Assembly (NCBI RefSeq): GCF_009742725.1
Contig: NZ_WPHG01000002.1
Span: forward strand, 620,001-684,000
Reading direction: 5' to 3'
DNA from: Nitratireductor arenosus
GTDB lineage: Bacteria; Pseudomonadota; Alphaproteobacteria; Rhizobiales; Rhizobiaceae
DNA length: 64,000 bases
Part shown: positions 54,121 to 64,000 of the stretch, one piece after another
Layout: each line of letters opens with the position of its first letter
How positions within the stretch are numbered: the first letter of the stretch is position 1
Notes under the pieces: model-generated
What the model was told of the DNA's origin: nothing
The model's input: the letters and a program-made list of their open reading frames with translations, nothing else
Database searches by the model: none
Made by a program: the position numbers and the translations under genes

Positions 54121-55365
54121 ATGATGTTTTTCACCTTCCTGCGCGACAATGCCCGCTGGCTCGCCGGCGGTTTTCTGCTGACCTTGTTCTCTTCGTTCGG
54201 CCAGACCTTCTTCATCTCGCTGTCGGCGGGCCAGATCCGCGCCGAATACGGGCTCAGCCATGGCGGCTTCGGCACGCTCTACATGGTCGCCACGCTCGCA
54301 AGCGCGTTGACGCTGCCCAAATTCGGCCAGATCGTCGACCGCTATTCCGCGCGGACGGTGGCGCTCATCATCATGCCCCTGCTCGCCGCGGCGGCGCTGC
54401 TGATGGCGGTGTCGAGCCACATCGTCGTGCTTGCCGTTTCGATCTATATGCTGCGCCTGTTCGGCCAGGGCATGATGACCCACAACGCATTCACCGCCAT
54501 GGCGCGCTGGTTTTCGGCCCAGCGCGGCCGCGCGGTCTCGGTCGTCACCCTCGGCCACAATGTCGGCGAGGCGGTGTTTCCGCTGCTGTTCGTCTTGGTG
54601 GCAGGGCTGGTGGGCTGGCGCGGCTCGTGGGTCGTGGCGGCGCTGGCGTTGGCTCTCGTGGCGCTGCCGGCGGTCGGCGCGCTGATTGCCGTCGAGCGCG
54701 CGCCGCGCGCTAACGATCCGGTCGCCAGGAAGGTCGACGCGCCCGACTGGACGCGCGGCCAGGTTATCCGCGATCCGATGTTTTATCTGCTGTTGATGGG
54801 GGTGATGGCGCCGGGCTTCATCGGCACCACGATCTTTTTCCACCAGGTCTATCTGGTCGAGCTGCGCGGCTGGTCGATCGAGATTTTCGCCGTTTCCTTC
54901 ACCTTCATGGCCGCGATGACGGTTACTTTCGCGCTGGTGTCGGGACAGTTGATCGACCGGTTTTCCGCGGTTGCCATCCTGCCGGGCTTCCTCGTTCCGC
55001 TGGGGGCCGCCTGCCTGGTGCTGGGTTCGTTCGACGGCCAGTGGAGCGCTTTTGCCTTCATGGGCCTGCTCGGTATTTCCTATGGCTTTTCCTCCACGCT
55101 TTTCGGCGCTTTGTGGCCGGAAGTCTACGGGCTCAAACATCTCGGCTCGATCCGCGCGCTGACGGTCGCCATCATGGTGTTTGCGACCGCGATGGGACCG
55201 GGCCTGACCGGATTCCTGATCGACCGGGGCGTTTCCTACCCGGCGCAGATCGTGGCGATGGGGCTCTATTGCTTCGTGACATCATTTTTGATGACCTATG
55301 TGGCGGCCAGGGTGCGGGTCCGCGCCTTGAAAGCGGCGGGCCTTTCGGCTACGCCGCGCGCATGA
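54121..55365 (+). CDS. Major facilitator superfamily transporter
   Basis: A 414-residue MFS protein with twelve predicted membrane helices. The cytoplasmic loop [15 protein letters not shown] after helix two is the family motif A, repeated in degenerate form in the second half ([14 protein letters not shown]). The substrate is unknown. The stop overlaps the ATG of gltX by four bases, so a housekeeping gene is translationally coupled to a transporter. Confidence 0.88.
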   Translation: MMFFTFLRDNARWLAGGFLLTLFSSFGQTFFISLSAGQIRAEYGLSHGGFGTLYMVATLASALTLPKFGQIVDRYSARTVALIIMPLLAAAALLMAVSSHIVVLAVSIYMLRLFGQGMMTHNAFTAMARWFSAQRGRAVSVVTLGHNVGEAVFPLLFVLVAGLVGWRGSWVVAALALALVALPAVGALIAVERAPRANDPVARKVDAPDWTRGQVIRDPMFYLLLMGVMAPGFIGTTIFFHQVYLVELRGWSIEIFAVSFTFMAAMTVTFALVSGQLIDRFSAVAILPGFLVPLGAACLVLGSFDGQWSAFAFMGLLGISYGFSSTLFGALWPEVYGLKHLGSIRALTVAIMVFATAMGPGLTGFLIDRGVSYPAQIVAMGLYCFVTSFLMTYVAARVRVRALKAAGLSATPRA

Positions 55366-56735
55366 CAGTCACAGTCCGTTTTGCGCCGTCGCCCACCGGC
55401 AACATCCATATCGGCAACGCGCGCACGGCGCTGTTCAACTGGTTGTTCGCGCGCAAGAACGGCGGCCGGTTCGTGCAGCGCTTCGACGATACCGACCAGG
55501 CGCGCTCGAAACAGGAATTCGCCGACCAGATCCTCTACGATCTGCATTGGCTGGGCATCTTTCCCGACAAGGTCGACCATCAGTCCCGGCGCTTCGAGCG
55601 CTACCAGGCCGCCGTCGAAAGACTGAAGGCCGCAGGGCTGCTCTACCCGTGTTACGAAACGCCCGACGAGCTTGAGCTGAAGCGCAAGATCCGGCTGTCG
55701 CGCAAACTGCCGCCGATCTACGGTCGCGAGGCGCTGGCGCTCGGCGACGAAGACCGAGCCGCGCTCGAGGCCGAGGGCCGCAAGCCGCATTGGCGCTTCC
55801 TGCTGCCCAATTACCAGCGCGACCCGTCCGAAACGCAGCGCACCGACATATCCTGGAACGACATCGTGCGCGGCGAGGAAACGGTCGATCTGGCCTCGCT
55901 GTCCGATCCGGTGTTGATACGGGCCGACGGCACCTATCTCTACACGCTGCCGTCGGTGGTCGACGATATCGAGATGGGGATCACCCATGTCATCCGCGGC
56001 GACGATCACGTCACCAATACCGGCGTGCAGATCGCGCTGTTCAAGGCGCTGGGCGCGGACGCACCCGCCTTCGGCCATCACAATTTGCTGACGGCGGCAA
56101 GCGGCGAGGGGCTTTCCAAGCGTAGCGGCGCGCTGTCGATCGCCAGCCTGCGCGAGGACGGCATCGAGCCGATGGCGATCGCTTCGCTCGCGGTTCTGAC
56201 CGGTACGTCGGAAAACATCGAGCCGGTGCCGTCGATGGGCGACCTGGCGGAAAAGTTCGACCCCGCCGCCGCCTCGCGTTCGGCGGCCAAGTTCGATCCC
56301 GCCGACCTTGTCCATCTCAACCGGGCGCTGCTTCAGACGATGCCGTTTACCGCCGTGCGCGACCGGTTGGTCGCCTTCGGCGTCGGCGGCGAGCGGGCCG
56401 AGGCGTTCTGGCTGGCGGTGCGCGGCAATCTGGACCGGCTCAGCGACGCCGCGCGCTGGTGGGAGGTGGTGTCGAAGGACTATCGCCCCGATGTGCCTTT
56501 CGCCGAAGCCGACGCGGCCTTTCTTGCCGATGCGTTCGCACTCCTGCCCGACGAGCCGTGGAACGGCGAGACCTGGAAGGCCTGGACGAGCGCGGTCAAG
56601 GATAAGACCGGGCGCAAGGGCAAGGCCTTGTTTCGGCCCTTGCGGCTTGCCCTTACCGGGCTTGAGTCCGGGCCGGAGCTGTCAGATCTATTGCCGCTTC
56701 TGGGTCGGGAAGAAACACTGGCCCGACGACCCTGA
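55362..56735 (+). CDS. gltX: Glutamate--tRNA ligase
   Basis: Class I synthetase of 457 residues. The HIGH-like motif is HIGN in [18 protein letters not shown] and the KMSKS-like motif is LSKRSG (251-256). RFDDTD replaces the common EDTD form. Alphaproteobacteria often carry two gltX genes, one charging tRNA-Gln for the amidotransferase route; the sequence does not say which this is. The 3' end overlaps the convergent DUF2865 gene by 83 bases. Confidence 0.93.
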   Translation: MTVTVRFAPSPTGNIHIGNARTALFNWLFARKNGGRFVQRFDDTDQARSKQEFADQILYDLHWLGIFPDKVDHQSRRFERYQAAVERLKAAGLLYPCYETPDELELKRKIRLSRKLPPIYGREALALGDEDRAALEAEGRKPHWRFLLPNYQRDPSETQRTDISWNDIVRGEETVDLASLSDPVLIRADGTYLYTLPSVVDDIEMGITHVIRGDDHVTNTGVQIALFKALGADAPAFGHHNLLTAASGEGLSKRSGALSIASLREDGIEPMAIASLAVLTGTSENIEPVPSMGDLAEKFDPAAASRSAAKFDPADLVHLNRALLQTMPFTAVRDRLVAFGVGGERAEAFWLAVRGNLDRLSDAARWWEVVSKDYRPDVPFAEADAAFLADAFALLPDEPWNGETWKAWTSAVKDKTGRKGKALFRPLRLALTGLESGPELSDLLPLLGREETLARRP

Positions 56736-57891
56736 CCTTGCGGTCGTCATCGTCTTGGACGTCACCGGGAAGCGAGCCGGCCGGCTCGGGCGCCGGTTCG
56801 GCCGGTGTCAGCAATGACTTGATCATGTCCTCGTCGAGGCCGCCTGCCTGGTTTGCCAGCGTTTCAGGATCGGCCGCCGGATCGGGGCGCGACAGCGGCA
56901 CCGGCAGTACCGGTTCGGCGGCCGCCGGCGCGTCCTTGTCGGGTTTTTCCGCCTCGCCGGCGATGACGGAAAAGCCACGCGCCGGGTTACAGCCGCAACT
57001 TGCCGGCCGCTCGTAGTCGGGGCGCCGGTAAAGGAACGCGGCGGGAAGCTCGGTATAGGGTGCACCGGCCAGAGAGACCATCTGGTCGGTCTCCTGGTCG
57101 GGAACGCGATGCAGGTAGAGCGCGACCTCCGTACCCGGGCACATCGCCTTACACGCCGCCTCGTCGCGGTCGAGAGCGCTTGCCGGGGTCGAAAACGACA
57201 CCGGAAAATAATAGCCGTCGCATGTGCGCACGCACAATGTCCGGAAGCGGCCGGTTACGCCGGGCGCGATCTGGATCGGGCCGTCGCGATTGATGACGGC
57301 GCGCACCCGGTCGTCGTCGTCGAGGGGAGAGCGCCGGCGCGACTTGTCCTTGTCGGCGTCGACCGGACCGCCGAAAAGCTGCTCAAACAGCGGCCGGCCG
57401 CGCTGGTCCTCGCGCGCGCGCCGCGTCGCCACGGTCTGGTCGCGGCAGTCGTTCGCTGCGATCGAGGCCATCAGACGCCGCCGTTCGCGCCTCGTATCGC
57501 CGCCGCTGCGAGATAGACCGGCATGTTTGCGCTCCAGCGTGGCGAGGTTGTCGTGCATGCGCTTCAGCGTGTTGTCGAGCGATTGGCAGACATTGCCGGT
57601 GTCGCGGCGGAAAAAGCCGCCGGAACAGCCGGCGCGACGTTGCTGGCGCTCAGCCTTGGCGATCTGTCCCCTTTGGTCGCGGATCGCCTTTTCATAACGA
57701 CGCGCTGCGGGCGAAGCGACAATGCGCGTCTGGCCGAGCGTGGCCAGGCGCGCCTCCAGGTCGCGGCAAAGACGCGAGGCGGCCTCGACGGAGCCAGGTG
57801 ACAAAATACCGAAAGAGACGGCGACAAGCAGCACGGCACAACGTATCGGGCCGAGCCAGCCCCCTGTCATCGATGTTCGCGTAGTCGCCAT
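56653..57891 (-). CDS. DUF2865 domain-containing secreted protein
   Basis: A 412-residue protein with an N-terminal signal sequence ([20 protein letters not shown]) and a DUF2865 core with many cysteines ([36 protein letters not shown]), probably disulfide-bonded in the periplasm. The N-terminal half is predicted coiled coil and very basic. The C-terminal 110 residues are Pro/Asp-rich. The function is unknown; the domain is common in Hyphomicrobiales. Confidence 0.87.
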   Translation of the reverse strand: MATTRTSMTGGWLGPIRCAVLLVAVSFGILSPGSVEAASRLCRDLEARLATLGQTRIVASPAARRYEKAIRDQRGQIAKAERQQRRAGCSGGFFRRDTGNVCQSLDNTLKRMHDNLATLERKHAGLSRSGGDTRRERRRLMASIAANDCRDQTVATRRAREDQRGRPLFEQLFGGPVDADKDKSRRRSPLDDDDRVRAVINRDGPIQIAPGVTGRFRTLCVRTCDGYYFPVSFSTPASALDRDEAACKAMCPGTEVALYLHRVPDQETDQMVSLAGAPYTELPAAFLYRRPDYERPASCGCNPARGFSVIAGEAEKPDKDAPAAAEPVLPVPLSRPDPAADPETLANQAGGLDEDMIKSLLTPAEPAPEPAGSLPGDVQDDDDRKVRVVGPVFLPDPEAAIDLTAPARTQAR

Positions 57892-57977
57892 GTCGGTCCC
57901 GGTCTCGCAGTCGCGGACCGATGCAACCTAGCCGAAACCGGTTAACCCGGTCTTTAGCATATGCGCGGTTGGCGGCT

Positions 57978-60281
57978 TCAGCCGTCGGCCGTCTGCGAGG
58001 CCTCGACCACAGAAAGCGCGGTCATGTTGACCACGCCGCGCGAGGTGACCGATGGTGTCAGAATATGGGCAGGGCGGGCCGCGCCAAGCAGGATCGGGCC
58101 GACATGCAGCGCATCAGTCAATTGCTTGATCGTGGTCAGCGCGATATTGGCGGCATCGAGGTCAGGGAAGACCAGCAGATTGGCTTCTCCCTTCAGCCTG
58201 GAATGCGGATAGACGCGTTGGCGCAGCATTTCCGAAAGCGCCGAATCGCCGTGCATCTCGCCATCGGCCTCCAACTCCGGCGCCAACGCCGCGATCAGGC
58301 TCGCCGCCTTGCGCATTTTCAGCGTGCTGGCCGTGTCGCGCGAGCCGAAATTCGACAGCGACAGCAAGGCCGCCTTGGGCTCAATGCCGAAGCGGCGGAT
58401 TTCGGCCGCTGCGAGCACGGTCATCTCGGCGATTTCCTCCGCGCTCGGCTCGACGCTGACATAAGTGTCGGTGAAGAAGGTGACGCCGCGCTGCATGATC
58501 AGCATCGACAGGGCGGATAGGTCGCGTACGCCGGGCTTGTGGCCGACGATCAGGTCAACATTGCGCAGATGGCGCTCGAAACGGCCTTCCAGGCCGCAGA
58601 TCATCGCATCCGCCTCACCGCGGATCAGCGCGAGGGCTGCGATCACCGTGGTGTTGGTACGCACCATGGTGCGCGCGGCCTCCTGGGTGATGCCGCGACG
58701 GCCGGCGACGCCGATCAGCATCTCGACATAGTCACGGTAGCGCGGATCGTCCTCGGGATTGACCAGATCGAAATCGGCGCCCGGTCGGATTCTGAGCCCG
58801 TGGCGCCGCAAACGGACCTCGATCACATGCGGGCGTCCGATCAGAATCGGTTCGGCGATGCCTTCCTCGACAACCACCTGGGCGGCGCGCAATACGCGCT
58901 CGTCCTCGCCGTCGGCATAGATGACACGTTTGGCCGTGGCCCGGCGCGCGGCCGAAAAGACCGGCTTCATGACCAGGCCGGAGCGGAACACGAAGCGGTT
59001 CAGCCGGTCGATATAGGCATCCAAATCGGCGATCGGCCGCGCGGCGACTCCGGTCTCGCAGGCCGCCTTGGCGACGGCGGGCGCGATCCTGAGGATCAGG
59101 CGTGGATCGAACGGCGAGGGGATCAGGAAATCCGGGCCGAAAGTCGGGGTTTCGCCCGAATAGGCGCGGGCGGCGACATCGGATGGCTCCTCGCGGGCGA
59201 GAGCGGCGATTGCCTGGACCGCCGCCATCTTCATATCCTCGTTGATCGCGGTCGCGCCGACATCGAGCGCGCCGCGGAAGATGTAAGGAAAGCACAGCAC
59301 GTTGTTGACCTGGTTGGGAAAGTCCGAGCGCCCGGTGCAGATCATCGCGTCGGGCCGCGCCTCGCGCGCGACCTGGGGCATGATTTCCGGCACCGGATTG
59401 GCGAGCGCCAGGATCAGCGGCCGCTCGGCCATTTCCGCCAACAGCTCCGGCTTCAGAACGCCTGCAGCCGACAGGCCCAGAAAAACGTCGGCGCCGCCGA
59501 TGACGTCGGCAAGCGCGCGTGCGTCGGTGTCCTTGAGATACGGCTCCTTCCACCGGTCCATTTCCTCCACGCGGCCTATATAGGCGACGCCGTGGCGGTC
59601 GGTGATCCAGATGTTGTCGGGTTTGGCGCCGAGCGAGACGAGCAGGTTGAGGCAGGCGATTGCGGCCGCGCCGGCGCCCGAGGTGACGATCTTGACGGCG
59701 GCGATGTCCTTTTCGGCCAGTTCGAGCGCGTTGAGCACCGCCGCCGCGACGATGATCGCCGTACCGTGCTGGTCGTCGTGGAAGACCGGGATCGCCATGC
59801 GTTTCTTCAGCCGTTCCTCGACCTCGAAACATTCCGGCGCCTTGATGTCTTCGAGATTGATGCCGCCGAAGGTGGGCTCGAGGGCGGCGATGGTTTCGAC
59901 CATGCGTTCGATTTCGGGCGCGTCGATCTCGATGTCGAACACGTCGATACCGGCGAATTTCTTGAACAGCACCGCCTTGCCTTCCATCACCGGCTTGGAC
60001 GCGAGCGGGCCGATATTGCCGAGGCCGAGAACGGCCGTGCCGTTTGAGACGACGCCGACCAGATTGGCGCGTGCGGTGTAGTCGGCCGCGCTGGCAGGAT
60101 CGTCGTGGATGGCCAGGCACGGCACCGCCACGCCCGGCGAATAGGCCAGCGCCAGGTCGCGCTGGTTGCCGAGCGGCTTGGTCGCCTGGATCTCGAGTTT
60201 CCCGGGCGAGGGGTAACGGTGGAAGAACAGCGCCGCCTCGTCGAACTCGCTGCGCTCGGTCTTGTCCTGCTTCTTCGTCAT
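57978..60281 (-). CDS. NADP-dependent malic enzyme with phosphotransacetylase-like domain
   Basis: A 767-residue malic enzyme of the MaeB type. The N-terminal half has [25 protein letters not shown], the catalytic Lys region [22 protein letters not shown] and metal site HDDQHGTA with the nucleotide-binding GAGAAAIA. From about residue 440 a phosphotransacetylase-like domain follows ([15 protein letters not shown]), which is usually regulatory in this family. It decarboxylates malate to pyruvate; NAD or NADP preference cannot be settled from sequence. Confidence 0.93.
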   Translation of the reverse strand: MTKKQDKTERSEFDEAALFFHRYPSPGKLEIQATKPLGNQRDLALAYSPGVAVPCLAIHDDPASAADYTARANLVGVVSNGTAVLGLGNIGPLASKPVMEGKAVLFKKFAGIDVFDIEIDAPEIERMVETIAALEPTFGGINLEDIKAPECFEVEERLKKRMAIPVFHDDQHGTAIIVAAAVLNALELAEKDIAAVKIVTSGAGAAAIACLNLLVSLGAKPDNIWITDRHGVAYIGRVEEMDRWKEPYLKDTDARALADVIGGADVFLGLSAAGVLKPELLAEMAERPLILALANPVPEIMPQVAREARPDAMICTGRSDFPNQVNNVLCFPYIFRGALDVGATAINEDMKMAAVQAIAALAREEPSDVAARAYSGETPTFGPDFLIPSPFDPRLILRIAPAVAKAACETGVAARPIADLDAYIDRLNRFVFRSGLVMKPVFSAARRATAKRVIYADGEDERVLRAAQVVVEEGIAEPILIGRPHVIEVRLRRHGLRIRPGADFDLVNPEDDPRYRDYVEMLIGVAGRRGITQEAARTMVRTNTTVIAALALIRGEADAMICGLEGRFERHLRNVDLIVGHKPGVRDLSALSMLIMQRGVTFFTDTYVSVEPSAEEIAEMTVLAAAEIRRFGIEPKAALLSLSNFGSRDTASTLKMRKAASLIAALAPELEADGEMHGDSALSEMLRQRVYPHSRLKGEANLLVFPDLDAANIALTTIKQLTDALHVGPILLGAARPAHILTPSVTSRGVVNMTALSVVEASQTADG

Positions 60282-60466
60282 GTCGCGATGTCCAATGCCT
60301 GAACGGCCAAATTAGCACGCCGCATCCCGTCATGGGGAGCGGTCGGCTTGAAGCTGTTTCGCAGCCGGCGGCGCTAGCGGCCGGATGCGGTTCCGGTGTC
60401 CGAGCCCGTCCGTTCGATTCGCACTTGGGGCCTTAGCGCGCGCGGGTCGTGGGGGCAGGCCGCGGG

Positions 60467-61309
60467 TCAGCGCGCCACGACCGTCTGGCGCTGTTCGCCG
60501 AGGCCGGCGATGCCCAGATGCATGGTGTCGCCGTCGCGGAGGAATACCGGCGGCTTGAAGCCGAGGCCGACGCCGGGCGGCGTGCCGGTGGTGATGACGT
60601 CGCCCGGTTCCAGCACCATGAACTGCGACAGGTAGGAGACGATTTCGGCCACCGAAAAGATCATCGTCGCCGTGTTGCCGGTCTGGCGTCTTTGGCCGTT
60701 GACGTCGAGAAACATGTCGAGAGCCTGCGGATCGGCGATCTCGTCGGCCGTCACCAGAAACGGGCCGAGCGGCCCGAAGGTCGGCGCGCTCTTGCCCTTG
60801 ATCCACTGACCGCCGCGCTCGGCCTGATAGGCGCGTTCCGACACGTCGTTGCATACGGCATAACCGAAGACGTGCGACAGGGCGTCGTTCTTGCCGACAT
60901 AGTCGCAGCGCTTGCCGATCACCACCGCAAGCTCGACCTCCCAATCGAGTTTTTGCGCCCCGCGCGGGATCAGCACGTCGTCATTGGGCCCCGACACGGA
61001 ACTCGGCGCCTTGGAAAACACGATCGGCTCCTTGGGGATCGGCGCGCCGGTCTCAGCGGCATGATCGGCATAGTTGAGGCCGATCGCGATGAAATGGCCG
61101 ATACGGCATAGCGGCGCGCCGATGCGTGCGCCGGCCGGCGCGGCCGGGCGCGAGGACAGGTCGGCGCCGGCGAGTTTTTCGTAAAGCGCCGGCGAGACCG
61201 ATTCAGGTCCGTAATCGGGGACGATGCCGGACATGTCGCGGATCGTACCGTCGGCCTCGACCAGGCCTGGCCGTTCGTTCCCCATTTCACCAAAGCGAAC
61301 CAGTTTCAA
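60467..61309 (-). CDS. Fumarylacetoacetate hydrolase family protein
   Basis: A 280-residue FAH-family enzyme. The metal-binding ExE...D pattern is visible (DWEVELAVVIG and later QWIKGKSAPTFGPLGP), as is VITTGTPPGVGLGFKPP. Likely substrates are 2-keto-acid or acylpyruvate-type compounds. The start is TTG at 61309 with GAGGAAC upstream, supported by the family N-terminus MKLVRFG. It lies downstream of an SDR gene with a 40-base gap, suggesting a small catabolic operon. Confidence 0.88.
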   Translation of the reverse strand: MKLVRFGEMGNERPGLVEADGTIRDMSGIVPDYGPESVSPALYEKLAGADLSSRPAAPAGARIGAPLCRIGHFIAIGLNYADHAAETGAPIPKEPIVFSKAPSSVSGPNDDVLIPRGAQKLDWEVELAVVIGKRCDYVGKNDALSHVFGYAVCNDVSERAYQAERGGQWIKGKSAPTFGPLGPFLVTADEIADPQALDMFLDVNGQRRQTGNTATMIFSVAEIVSYLSQFMVLEPGDVITTGTPPGVGLGFKPPVFLRDGDTMHLGIAGLGEQRQTVVAR

Positions 61310-61349
61310 AGGCTTGTTCCTCGTTCTTTGAGAGTGGATTCAACGGCGT

Positions 61350-62129
61350 TCAAAAGGCGCTCGGATAAAGCCCGCCGTCGAGGATCAGGTTCTGACCAGT
61401 GATATAGCCGGCATGCGCCGAACACAAAAACGCGCACGCCTTGCCGAATTCCTCCGCCGTGCCGAGGCGGCCTGCGGGAATGTCGGCGGCGACCTTTTTT
61501 GCCTGCTCCTCCACGCTGACGCCGGCCTTTTCGGCGGCAAACACCAACGTGCTGCGGATGCGGTCGGTGTCGAATTTGCCGGGCAGGATATTGTTGATGG
61601 TGACGTTGCTGCCGGCGACCGTGCGGGCGATGCCGGCGAGAAAGGCGGTCAGTCCGGCGCGCGCGCCCGACGACAGGTCGAGCCCGGGAATCGGCTGGTA
61701 GACCGACAGCGAGGTGATGTTGACGATGCGTCCGAATCCGCGTTCGGCCATGCCGTCGATGACGGAGCGGATCAGTTCGATCGGCGTCACCATGTTCTGC
61801 GTCACGCCGTCAAGCAGCGCCTCGCGGTCGAGCTGGCGAAAATCGCGCAAGGGCGGGCCGCCATTGTTGTTGACGAGAATGTCCGGCGCCGGACAGGCGG
61901 CCAGCAGCGCCTCCTGGACCTCAGCCTTCGACACGTCGCCGGCGACTTCCGTCACCGTAACCCCGTAGCGTGTGCGCAGGCCGGCCGCAGTCTCAGCGAG
62001 CGTGTCGGCGTCGCGGCCGTTGATCACCAACGCACAGCCGGCTTCGGCCAGGGCGCTGGCGCAACCAAGGCCGAGACCCCGGCTCGACGCGCACATGATC
62101 GCCGACTTGCCCCGAATTCCCAGATCCAT
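61350..62129 (-). CDS. Divergent SDR-family oxidoreductase
   Basis: A 259-residue Rossmann protein of the short-chain dehydrogenase family. The nucleotide loop is CASSRGLGLG (13-22) and the structural NNNGG (87-91) and catalytic Ser140 (NITSLSVY) are present, but the YxxxK catalytic pair is replaced: the aligned segment is DLSSGARAGL, putting Ser153 and Arg157 at those positions. A recognised subgroup of SDRs shares this change, so the catalysis may differ or be lost. It sits just upstream of the FAH-family gene. Confidence 0.87.
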   Translation of the reverse strand: MDLGIRGKSAIMCASSRGLGLGCASALAEAGCALVINGRDADTLAETAAGLRTRYGVTVTEVAGDVSKAEVQEALLAACPAPDILVNNNGGPPLRDFRQLDREALLDGVTQNMVTPIELIRSVIDGMAERGFGRIVNITSLSVYQPIPGLDLSSGARAGLTAFLAGIARTVAGSNVTINNILPGKFDTDRIRSTLVFAAEKAGVSVEEQAKKVAADIPAGRLGTAEEFGKACAFLCSAHAGYITGQNLILDGGLYPSAF

Positions 62130-62279
62130 TTTCGTTTCCTCCCGCTTGTCGGCCGCACACTAGTGTCAGAAGGCTCTTGAGAAAACTCCCCCAAAAGCCG
62201 CAGCGGCCATGCAGGCGTCGTCACATGGCTGTGACATGAATCGTGTTTTGGAAGGCCGGCAACAAGAGGTGGGCGCTTC

Positions 62280-63098
62280 ATGGCCGGTGAACGGATCCGC
62301 ACCTTCCGGACGCTTTTCGTCTCGGACATCCATCTGGGCTCGAAACCGGCCAAGGCCGAGCTGCTGATCGACTTTCTGCGCCATCACGATGCCGCAACGA
62401 TCTATTTGGTCGGCGACATCGTCGACGGCTGGCGCCTGCGGCGCTCGTGGCACTGGCCCCAGGCCCATAACGACGTGGTGCAAAAATTGCTGCGCAAGGC
62501 GCGCAAGGGCACGAAGATCGTCTATATCGCCGGCAATCACGACGAATTCCTGCGCGCCTTTCAAGGCGTGCATTTCGGCGGGATCGTGGTCGCCGACCGT
62601 GCGATCCACGAGGCGGCCGACGGGCGGCGGTTTCTCGTCATTCATGGCGACCAGTTCGACGCGGTCGTCCACAATGCGCGCTGGCTCGCCTATCTGGGCG
62701 ATAAGGCCTACGATATCGCCATTGTCGTCAATCGCGGGGTCGGGGTCTTCCGGCGGCTGTTCGGTATGCCCTACTGGTCGTTTTCGTCCTGGGCCAAGAT
62801 ACGCGTGAAACAGGCGGTCAACTTCATCGGCGCCTTCCAGGAGGTGGTGACCCAGGAAGCGCGCCGCTCGGGCGTGGAGGGGGTGGTGTGCGGGCATATC
62901 CACCACGCGACCATCACAAGGATGGGCGACATCGACTACATCAACACCGGCGACTGGGTGGAAAGCTGCACGGCGGTGGGCGAGAACGAGGACGGCTCGT
63001 TCGAGATCATCACCTGGACGCAAGCGCGCGGCGCCGAACGCGACAGGTCCGATACGATCGTGCCGTTCAAGGGCAAGAAGACCGCCGAAGCCGCCTGA
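62280..63098 (+). CDS. UDP-2,3-diacylglucosamine diphosphatase-like metallophosphatase
   Basis: A 272-residue calcineurin-type phosphoesterase. Metal motifs are in order: SDIHLGS, GDIVDGW, GNHDE, IHGDQFD and CGHIHHA. The family includes LpxH/LpxH2-like enzymes of lipid A synthesis; this subtype with a longer insert is widespread in alphaproteobacteria, where LpxI usually does the main step, so the substrate stays open. It is divergent from the SDR gene. Confidence 0.88.
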   Translation: MAGERIRTFRTLFVSDIHLGSKPAKAELLIDFLRHHDAATIYLVGDIVDGWRLRRSWHWPQAHNDVVQKLLRKARKGTKIVYIAGNHDEFLRAFQGVHFGGIVVADRAIHEAADGRRFLVIHGDQFDAVVHNARWLAYLGDKAYDIAIVVNRGVGVFRRLFGMPYWSFSSWAKIRVKQAVNFIGAFQEVVTQEARRSGVEGVVCGHIHHATITRMGDIDYINTGDWVESCTAVGENEDGSFEIITWTQARGAERDRSDTIVPFKGKKTAEAA

Positions 63099-63164
63099 CG
63101 CCGATCAATCAGCAACCCTCGTCGGCAAAAGCGCCGGGCGCGGTCGCCGCGGTCGGCCGGACGC

Positions 63165-64000
63165 TTACCCCCACAAAGCCGGTTCCGGCGGCGACACCAG
63201 CGAGCCGGAATAGCGCAGGCCGGGCGAGCGGTCGCGGGCCAAAAGCAGCGGTCCGTCGAGATCGACATAATCGGCGTCCTGGGCAAGCAGCACCGCCGGT
63301 GCCATCGCCAGCGAGCTTCCCACCATGCAGCCCACCATGACACCGAAACCACGCTTGCGCGCCTGATCGCGCAGGTCGAGCGCGGCGGTCAGGCCGCCGG
63401 TCTTGTCGAGCTTGATGTTGACGGCATCGTAGAGACCGGCAAGCGCGTCCAGGCTGTCGGCAGTGTGGACGCTTTCGTCGGCGCAGATCGGCACGGGATG
63501 GGGAATGTCGCGCAGGATCTCGTCCTGGCCGGCCGGCAGCGGCTGCTCTACCAGGGCGACATGGAACTGCGCGGCGGCGAGCAGGTGGTCGCGGATATTG
63601 TCTTTCGTCCAGCCCTCGTTGGCGTCGAGTATGATGCGGCTGTTGGGCGCTACGCTGGCGACGGCATGGATGCGTGCATAATCATCGTCGGTGCCAACCT
63701 TGACCTTCAGAAGCGGCCGGTGGGAGGCTTGGCGCGCCTGGGCGGCCATGTCTTCGGGTGAGCCGAGCGAGATCGTGTAGGCGGTCACCACCGGCCGCGG
63801 CAGGATGCGGCATACGGCGTGGTGGGCGCGCTGGCTCGCCATTTTCGCCTCCAGATCCCACAGGGCGCAGTCGACCGCGTTGCGCGCCGCACCGGCCGGA
63901 AGCGCCGATTGCAGATCCTTTCGGGTCAGGCCGTTCTCGATGTCGGCCGCGATCCCTTCAAGCACCGCGCTCACGCTTTGCTGACTTTCATCATAGCGCG
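63165..64000 (-). CDS. Dipeptide epimerase (enolase superfamily), 5' end outside window
   Basis: The C-terminal 278 residues of an enolase-superfamily muconate-lactonizing subgroup enzyme. Catalytic Lys pair and metal ligands: LLKVKVG, LDANEGW, VEQPL, CADES and NIKLDKTGG. The PRPVVTAYTISLGSPE and DKTGGLTAALDL stretches fit L-Ala-D/L-Glu epimerases of murein peptide recycling. The reading frame continues past 63974 (ARYDESQQSV before VSAVLEG), so the gene is truncated by the window end and its start is not visible. Confidence 0.87.
   Translation of the reverse strand, partial: RYDESQQSVSAVLEGIAADIENGLTRKDLQSALPAGAARNAVDCALWDLEAKMASQRAHHAVCRILPRPVVTAYTISLGSPEDMAAQARQASHRPLLKVKVGTDDDYARIHAVASVAPNSRIILDANEGWTKDNIRDHLLAAAQFHVALVEQPLPAGQDEILRDIPHPVPICADESVHTADSLDALAGLYDAVNIKLDKTGGLTAALDLRDQARKRGFGVMVGCMVGSSLAMAPAVLLAQDADYVDLDGPLLLARDRSPGLRYSGSLVSPPEPALWG

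Noticed and set aside
58539-60047. Plus-strand open frame of 502 codons opposite the malic enzyme gene
   Set aside because: Composition is that of a shadow frame; the malic enzyme on the minus strand explains the region.

Overview
The window is one uninterrupted stretch of high-GC bacterial chromosome with core housekeeping gene content. The order scpB - tatABC - serS - surE - pcm - LysM/M23 lipoprotein - yajC - secDF, the block hom - glpX - recJ, and the set hisI - folE - IscU-like - yidD - thrS point to an alphaproteobacterium of the order Hyphomicrobiales (Rhizobiales). A fused SecDF, class II DAHP synthase, TrmFO, class I PhaC, a DUF1127 gene and a malic enzyme with a phosphotransacetylase-like tail agree with this. 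The genus cannot be fixed from the sequence alone. No prophage, insertion sequence with transposase, CRISPR array or rRNA operon was seen.

Layout. 1-6.7 kb: chromosome segregation (scpB), an orphan ABC ATPase, twin-arginine export (tatABC), serS, surE and pcm. 6.8-13.7 kb: a LysM/M23 lipoprotein with lost zinc ligands, a P-loop ATPase, yajC-secDF, then two proteins whose mitochondrial relatives are complex I assembly factors (Mth938/NDUFAF3-like and NDUFAF6-like). 13.8-19 kb: a small membrane protein, a sterol-desaturase family enzyme and a DUF1801 protein behind a LiuR-like palindrome; a first copy of a palindromic-ended repeat; a crotonase, trmFO and a lipoprotein. 19.0-19.4 kb: a DUF1127 gene on the minus strand followed by three tandem hairpins that all expose CCTCCTCCC in the loop, an array like the Cuckoo/CcsR small RNAs of Rhodobacter. 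19.6-26.3 kb: two coupled membrane proteins, tRNA-Leu(UAG), trigger factor, a methyltransferase behind candidate CtrA sites, radC, a second copy of the repeat, map and tRNA-Glu(UUC). 26.4-36 kb: an M15-type lipoprotein, phaC, a small lipoprotein, aminotransferase, hom, glpX, recJ. 36-45 kb: patatin-like lipase, hisI, folE, IscU-like protein, yidD, DUF1508 protein, thrS, an alpha/beta hydrolase, a gamma-glutamylcyclotransferase-like protein and class II DAHP synthase. 45-57 kb: GT39-type glycosyltransferase, DODA-type dioxygenase, hemerythrin, Tag-like glycosylase, nadE, a clpP paralogue, SRPBCC + ArsR pair, a small cysteine-containing protein, an alpha/beta hydrolase, MFS transporter and gltX. 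57-64 kb: DUF2865 protein, malic enzyme, FAH-family hydrolase, a divergent SDR, an LpxH-like phosphatase and a dipeptide epimerase cut by the window end.

Most genes form short operons with 1-4 base start/stop overlaps (tatB/tatC, surE/pcm, 13789/14220, DUF2157/GDYXXLXY, arsR/SRPBCC, MFS/gltX). The most unusual signals are the DUF1127-linked hairpin array, the two-copy 313/343-bp repeat with long terminal inverted repeats, the adjacent NDUFAF3-like and NDUFAF6-like genes, and several enzymes that kept their fold but lost family catalytic residues.
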